A stretch of DNA of 64,000 nucleotides from contig NW_026908883.1 in NCBI RefSeq assembly GCF_963583255.1, positions 124,001-188,000 of the forward strand, in the 5' to 3' direction. The number at the start of each line of letters is the position of its first letter. Position 1 is the first letter of the stretch. Position numbers and translations under genes: made by a program. This document shows positions 58,716 through 64,000 of the stretch, in pieces. The notes beneath the pieces are model-generated. The model made no database searches, was not told the DNA's origin, and saw only the letters and a list, made by a program, of their open reading frames with translations. This DNA is from Pyrus communis. Taxonomy: Eukaryota > Streptophyta > Magnoliopsida > Rosales > Rosaceae.

Positions 58716-58984
58716 TGCGGGATTTATACGCACACAAATTAAACCCTCTTTTCGTCAAATTGTAGTATATGTATAAGTAGGGATCGTTCTGGACCGGGGA
58801 TTAGGAGGGATTGTTAACCACTTGGATTTGACTCAAAAACATAAAAAAAACAAAGTTAAAAACGTTCACAAAGACTCAAAGGACTCAAAAGAAGTTCAAA
58901 AGACTCAAAACTGCCTAAAAACACTAACTAGGCAGTTTCTGACCTTAAACCCAATGTTGGACGAATTTAAGATTATGGCTTGAT
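58713..58984 (-). repeat. 5' LTR fragment of I
   Basis: The first 272 bp on plus (the 3' end on minus) of a C-like LTR, beginning TGATGCGGG. It is cut off by the LTR of J at 58985. Confidence 0.8.
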
Positions 58985-60957
58985 TGATGCGAAATAAATA
59001 AGCACACAAATTAAACCCTCTTTTTGTCAAATTGTAGTAAAGATGTAAGTAGGGATCGTTCTAGACCGGGGATTAGGAGGGATTGCTAAACACTTGGAAA
59101 CTGACTTAAAAACTCAAAAACAAGGTTTGTAACACTAAACTCGACTCAAAGAATGCAAAACTAAAAGTTAAAACACTTAAACAAACCTAAAACCCAAAAC
59201 AGCAACTAGAAGACTCAAAACTGCCTAAAAACCACTTTCTGGGCAGTTTTGAGCACCTACACTAATTTGGACGAAATTGGGTGAAAAGTTGAATCAAAAT
59301 ACTTAGAAACACAAATCAAAACACTTTCTAACTAATCTAAGACTTCAAATTAAGGGGGATTTGTTTTGGACGAAAATTTAACAGAAAACAGAAACTTTAA
59401 ACTAAACAGATTGTAGAATGTTTTTGGATAAAAAGGATGGATAAAAGGCTAGTTAGGAGGTTCTTCTCCACACATGTCACACTTGCAAACAAAACGATTT
59501 TCAGTTGTTCTTCCAATAAATTATAAATACTCAACACCCCAGATTAACCGTGAATTGCACTAATTAACCCTCAGTTTTTCCACAAATTATTAAGTTGGAT
59601 GATTGCATACGACAACCCAAAACATTCCCTACAAGTTCCTTACATGAATTGCATAATAGAGATACAAGCAAGAATCATTAAGTTCTATGAAAAACATAAG
59701 CATTGACAAAGCATTCGTTACTATGAATTGCATGAAACTTATGCTAAGAATTCATTCAACGCGATCGTTTTCAAGCGACCTTCACTACTTGTGATTATAA
59801 GATTGTAACTATTAGGTGAAACTCCCTCATAATCTAGCATCATATTCATGCATGAAAACTAAGCGTGCACTCTCAATCAACATACACAAATAAGTTATCA
59901 ATCAAATAGATGAACGAATTGAATCCACAACTTATGAAATAACAACTGAATGTAATTAAATCTTATTGCAAGCATGTACATGGTTTCGAATTCCCCCCTA
60001 ACCAAGGGGGTTTAGTTCCTCATACTCACAACACAAAGAATATCAAAATTAAACATGGAATTCAACGGAAAGACAACACCTAAAACGTTCCAGCAATCCT
60101 CAATAGAATGGCATGAACGTCCCAAGCTTTTTCTCCTCCTCTTGTCTGCGGCACAAGAACTAGGACAGGTTCTAGGGGTTATTTAGATGGATGAGTAGGT
60201 AAGGAATGATATGGTAGTGTTTAGGGGACATGGGGGTTGCGGCAAAGTGTGAAAATAAGGCAGATTGGTGGAGGAAGGCTGCGGCAAGGGGGCTGAATAT
60301 ATTTTGACGAATTTCTGATTTGTGGAGAGGGTTGTGTGTGCGGCATGGTGGTAAAACATATATATATAGGCAACCAAACCCTAAAGAAATCAGGTTAGAC
60401 AAATGGGCTAGGGTTTGGGTGCGGCAAGGGTTGGAAATCCACCAGAAAATAGGGTTTCTAGAACATTAGGTGCGGCATGGGCTTAGGGTAGATGGATTAG
60501 GGTTTAACTTGGCAGAAATTAAATGATTAGGCCCTAGGGTGCGGCTGATTAAGTGGGCTAGGATTAGGGTTTAGGTGCGGCATGGGCTTAGGGTTTAGGT
60601 CATCTAGAAGCCCAAAGCCAAGAATAGAAACTCACGATAATGGAAACCTCCAAGAATAGAAACTTCCAACTTTAGAAACTTTGGTTGCCAATTCCGACTT
60701 CTTTGCTCTTCACTTTCATTTCTTCATTTCTTAAGCTCCTTTTACCTTCAACCTCGTCCATTCCTCGTGCTCCATTTACATACACCACATTCCAGCTCAG
60801 TTTTTGCTCCAAAAGCTCCAAATTGCATCATTTCATGTAATATGTCCTTTAAACCTGAAAACACATGAAAGTAGCTTAAAAGACTACTTTAACGAAGAAA
60901 ACATAACAAAAATGCATAAGAACTAGCTAACTAAGGCGCATAAATATGCTCCTATCA
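58985..60957 (-). repeat. LTR of element J (minus)
   Basis: On minus TGATAGGAGC (60957) to CGCATCA (58985), 1,973 bp. U3 carries repeated GTGCGGC-type words (60230-60600). TATATATATA near 60356-60366. Family intermediate between C and D in appearance. Confidence 0.85.
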
Positions 60958-62804
60958 AATTCCCCCACACTTAGCTTTTGCTAGTCCTCGAGCAAAACAA
61001 CCAAAAGAAAGAAAACAAAACGAAACAAACTAACCAAAACAAAATCTAAACCTTCCAACGTTTGCCTCAGGGATTTCCAATGCACATGACATGTTAAAGA
61101 TCGTTATCCCCACAGATTTGAGTCCTCTTTACACAAGCACATACTTAATTAAAGCCATTACTCACTTGTTCACAAGTAATCAATTAAAACAATGCTTTGA
61201 ATGTAGTAACATACCTTAGAGAATTCCCTCAATTCCTTACAAGAAATACACTCTATTTTCACTCAGATTTTCTAACTCCACACCCTATACTAGTCATATG
61301 TGAGAAGATTGATGTAGATATGAAAACGAATGCTCACATATATGTTTCACAACGAATGCAATTTCTAGAGTTAAGAAGCATGTTTAGATATGATCTCATG
61401 AATGGAATGCTACTACTTAGATGCGAGAACCAGTGACACCATATGCTCATACCAAATCCAAACTCCACAAATTGACACACATAACACTCAAGATAGAAGT
61501 TAAGGGTTGTAATGGGGCTTGGGGTGTTGGTTAACAAGGAGAGGATAGGGAAAACAAACGTTCTTCAAGCAATAGTAAGCAAAGCAATGAAATTGAGACT
61601 TAGAATTCACTTAGATTGCAGAAATTAACTTTAAAACACAAGGGAAAGATTTAGACAACTCCTTAGGGCCGAATTCATTGTTTTGGACCCTTACTTCAAC
61701 AAAAAATACTTTGGAACTCTTTTTCTCAACTTTTCAACTTTTTTTTTTTTTTTCACGAATTTTCTTTTTTTTCTTTTCTTTCTCTCTCTTTTTTTTTTTT
61801 TTTTCTTTTCTTTGCCGTGCCTCATTCAAGACTTTGGCACACCCATATATCAAGAATCCTTCCCCCACACTTGTTTTCTACAATGCAATGATCAAAAGGA
61901 ATTCATCTTTGAGTTATGCTTTTACTATGCTTCAAGAACAAAGGTATGGGTGGTCCTACTCTAGGCTAGGTGAGGATAATTGTGGGTTAACAAAGAAAGT
62001 AGGCTACACAAGGCTCAACGGGGTTAAATCCTACAAACAAATGAAATAGGGAAATATGGCAATTTGGCTATGGTGGTCACTACTAACTTCATCTTGAATA
62101 TGTGTTATGCAATTCAATAACATGTTTTGAATGAAATTGGCATGAGTTCTAGTATTTGGAACTAAATGATGAAACGCCTTCTAAGTAGCAACCAAGCAAC
62201 GAATAATGAGATCATGCAACGACTTTAGAAAACAAAGAATGCACAGATTTTAACTCTCCAAATAAACGTTTAGGTTCAAGTCTCACAAGGTTGTAGCGTT
62301 AATTTGAGTTCCTTCCTACAAGAATGTTACAAAAACTGATTTTTTTTTTTCTTTTATGATTGCATGTGAATTCATAAGTTATAACCACAACCAAGCATAA
62401 ACATAGAGTAAATCAAACTTTCATCCATGTTAATCACTCTCTTTAACAGCCATGTATTTAAAAACCAAATCCTCATCATTGTGTTGGAAGGTACCCCAAG
62501 ACACAAACAAACACACAAAAATAACTCTTTTTTGGGTTTTTTAAAACAAATTTTTCAAATTTTTCTTTGATTTTCGGATTTTTACTTCAAAACATACTAA
62601 AACACACCAAAACTGCTTAAAAACACTTAAAAACAGCAAGGAACAAGTTTTGAAATAATGGGTGATAAAATCCCACGAATTTGCATGAAAAACACTTAGT
62701 TACCCCCCCACACTTAAATCAAACATTGTCCTCAATGTTTTAAGCATAGAATCACACAAAGAAACACACAAACAGCAAGTAAAACAACTAAATAGGCAGA
62801 TTAG
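60958..62804 (-). mobile_element. Element J: 3' internal region
   Basis: Antisense polypurine tract directly after the LTR, then polypurine-like motifs on minus at about 61862-61875 and 62703-62716. T-rich tracts at 61738-61812. No gene. Broken at 62805 by K. Confidence 0.8.
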
Positions 62805-64000
62805 TGATGCGAAATATATAAGCACACAAATTAAACCCTCTTTTCGACAATTGTAGTATAGATATAAGTAGGGATCGTTCTAGGCCGGGGATTAGGAGGG
62901 ATTGCTAATCTAATGAAAATTGACTCAAAGATGTGAAAATATGTTTTAAAACACTTTAAATAGACTCACAAGACTCTTACTAACTTATATGACTCAAAAC
63001 AAACTTTAAAGACTCAAAACAACCAAAAACAACCAAAAAGACTCAATTTAGACTCTATGACTTAATTTGGACGAAAATACACTTGGTTTTGACTCTAAAG
63101 ACTCAAAAAGACTCTTTTGGACAGATTTGGAACAAATAAGAAAGGGGGTTTTGATTTTGGACGAATTTAAAAGAAAACAAGTGACTTAAAACTTTAAAAC
63201 AGATTTTGGACGAAAATAAGAAAAACTAATGGATGATGGGATAGCCAAGGGATACTTCTCCACACATGATACTTTCTAATATAAATTGATTTCCAGTTGC
63301 TTTTCCAATAAACCATGAACCTCAACACCCCAGATTAACCGTGACATCACTAATTAACCCTCAGATTTCCCTTAAGTTAGTGGATTGGATGACATCATAC
63401 GACAACCCAAAGCATTCTTCAAAAAGTCCCCTACATGACATCATAATAGAGATACGGTTAAAGATCATTACGTTCAATGGAAACCATAAGTATTGACAAA
63501 GCACTTGTAACTATGACATCATGATACGCATGCTAGGAATTTACTTAACATGATTGTGAAAACAACCTTAACTACTTATGAATATAAGTTTGTGACGATT
63601 ATGTGAAACACCCTTATATTCTAGCCCCAAATTCAAGCATGCAAATTAAGTAGGCCTCCCTAATAAACATACAAGAATAAGTTATCCATCAAACGGTTAA
63701 GTAAATTGCATTCACAATTTATGAAATCACAACTGGAATTAATCAACTCATATTATAAATGTAATCATGGTTTCAAAGCATCCCTAGGCTAAAACGAGTT
63801 TAGCCTCTCATGTTCATGACAAAACAAAGCAATATAGATTTAAACATTAACAATAAAGGATAGATTACACCTAGAAACGTCCAACACTCCAACTTGAATG
63901 CACAAACGCCCAAGGCTTGGTCTTCCTTTTCCTCCTCCTTGCTAGGTCACGGCACAAGGGTCTATGGTGAGTTTGTGGACGATTTTCTGGTTTTTGGATG
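62805..64000 (-). repeat. LTR of element K (minus, D-like), cut by the window end
   Basis: Starts TGATGCGAAATATATAAGC on plus, the complement of the end of the D LTR, and follows the D LTR closely for about 1.2 kb. The rest of K is outside the window. Confidence 0.88.

Overview
The window is plant nuclear DNA made almost entirely of nested Ty3/gypsy LTR retrotransposons. I see no host gene and no tRNA or rRNA gene. The elements look like the Athila branch: long LTRs (about 1.9-2.7 kb) that start TGAT and end CATCA, an 18-nt primer-binding site TGGCGCCGTTGCCGGGGA matching the 3' end of plant tRNA-Asp, one long gag-pol frame with an FMDD reverse transcriptase, and a long non-coding 3' internal region ending in a polypurine tract (AAGTGTGGGGG). 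The host is probably a dicot. Rosaceae (apple/pear type) is an impression from sequence style only.

Layout, left to right. 1-635 is the end of a plus-strand LTR. 636-5550 (F, minus) is the 5' part of a non-autonomous element. 5551-14378 (G, plus) is a decayed gag-pol element whose LTR is flanked by a polypurine tract on one side and a primer-binding site on the other. 14379-22164 is an inverted pair: a minus LTR with a scrap of internal DNA (L), a short filler, then a plus internal region and plus LTR (A). 22165-26030 plus 57804-58984 is a minus element (I) that contains a four-deep nest: I holds C (26031-57803, plus, duplication CAAGG), C holds D (29551-52035, plus, duplication GTGCC), and D holds E (40277-50800, minus, duplication ACCAT). 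58985-62804 is a minus element (J), cut by the LTR of another minus element (K, 62805 to the window end).

D has an uninterrupted gag-pol of about 1,848 codons with every expected domain, and LTRs of equal length that differ at about three positions by eye. It is the likely autonomous partner. C, E, F and I form a second class with no capsid, protease, reverse transcriptase or integrase. In place of pol they carry a short sense ORF patched from gag-linker and protease-RT-spacer pieces. Facing it on the opposite strand is a roughly 220-codon gene with its own plant-type promoter (TATA, two G-boxes, TTGAC motifs), an N-terminal LxLxL motif, a coiled coil and a variable proline/alanine tail. This antisense gene inside a parasitic retroelement is the most unusual feature here.

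E LTRs show one difference by eye over 2,657 bp, and C LTRs about two plus one 23-bp deletion, so the nest is recent. Supposed use of the D proteins by the C/E/F class rests on shared primer site, polypurine tract and leader structure and is inference.
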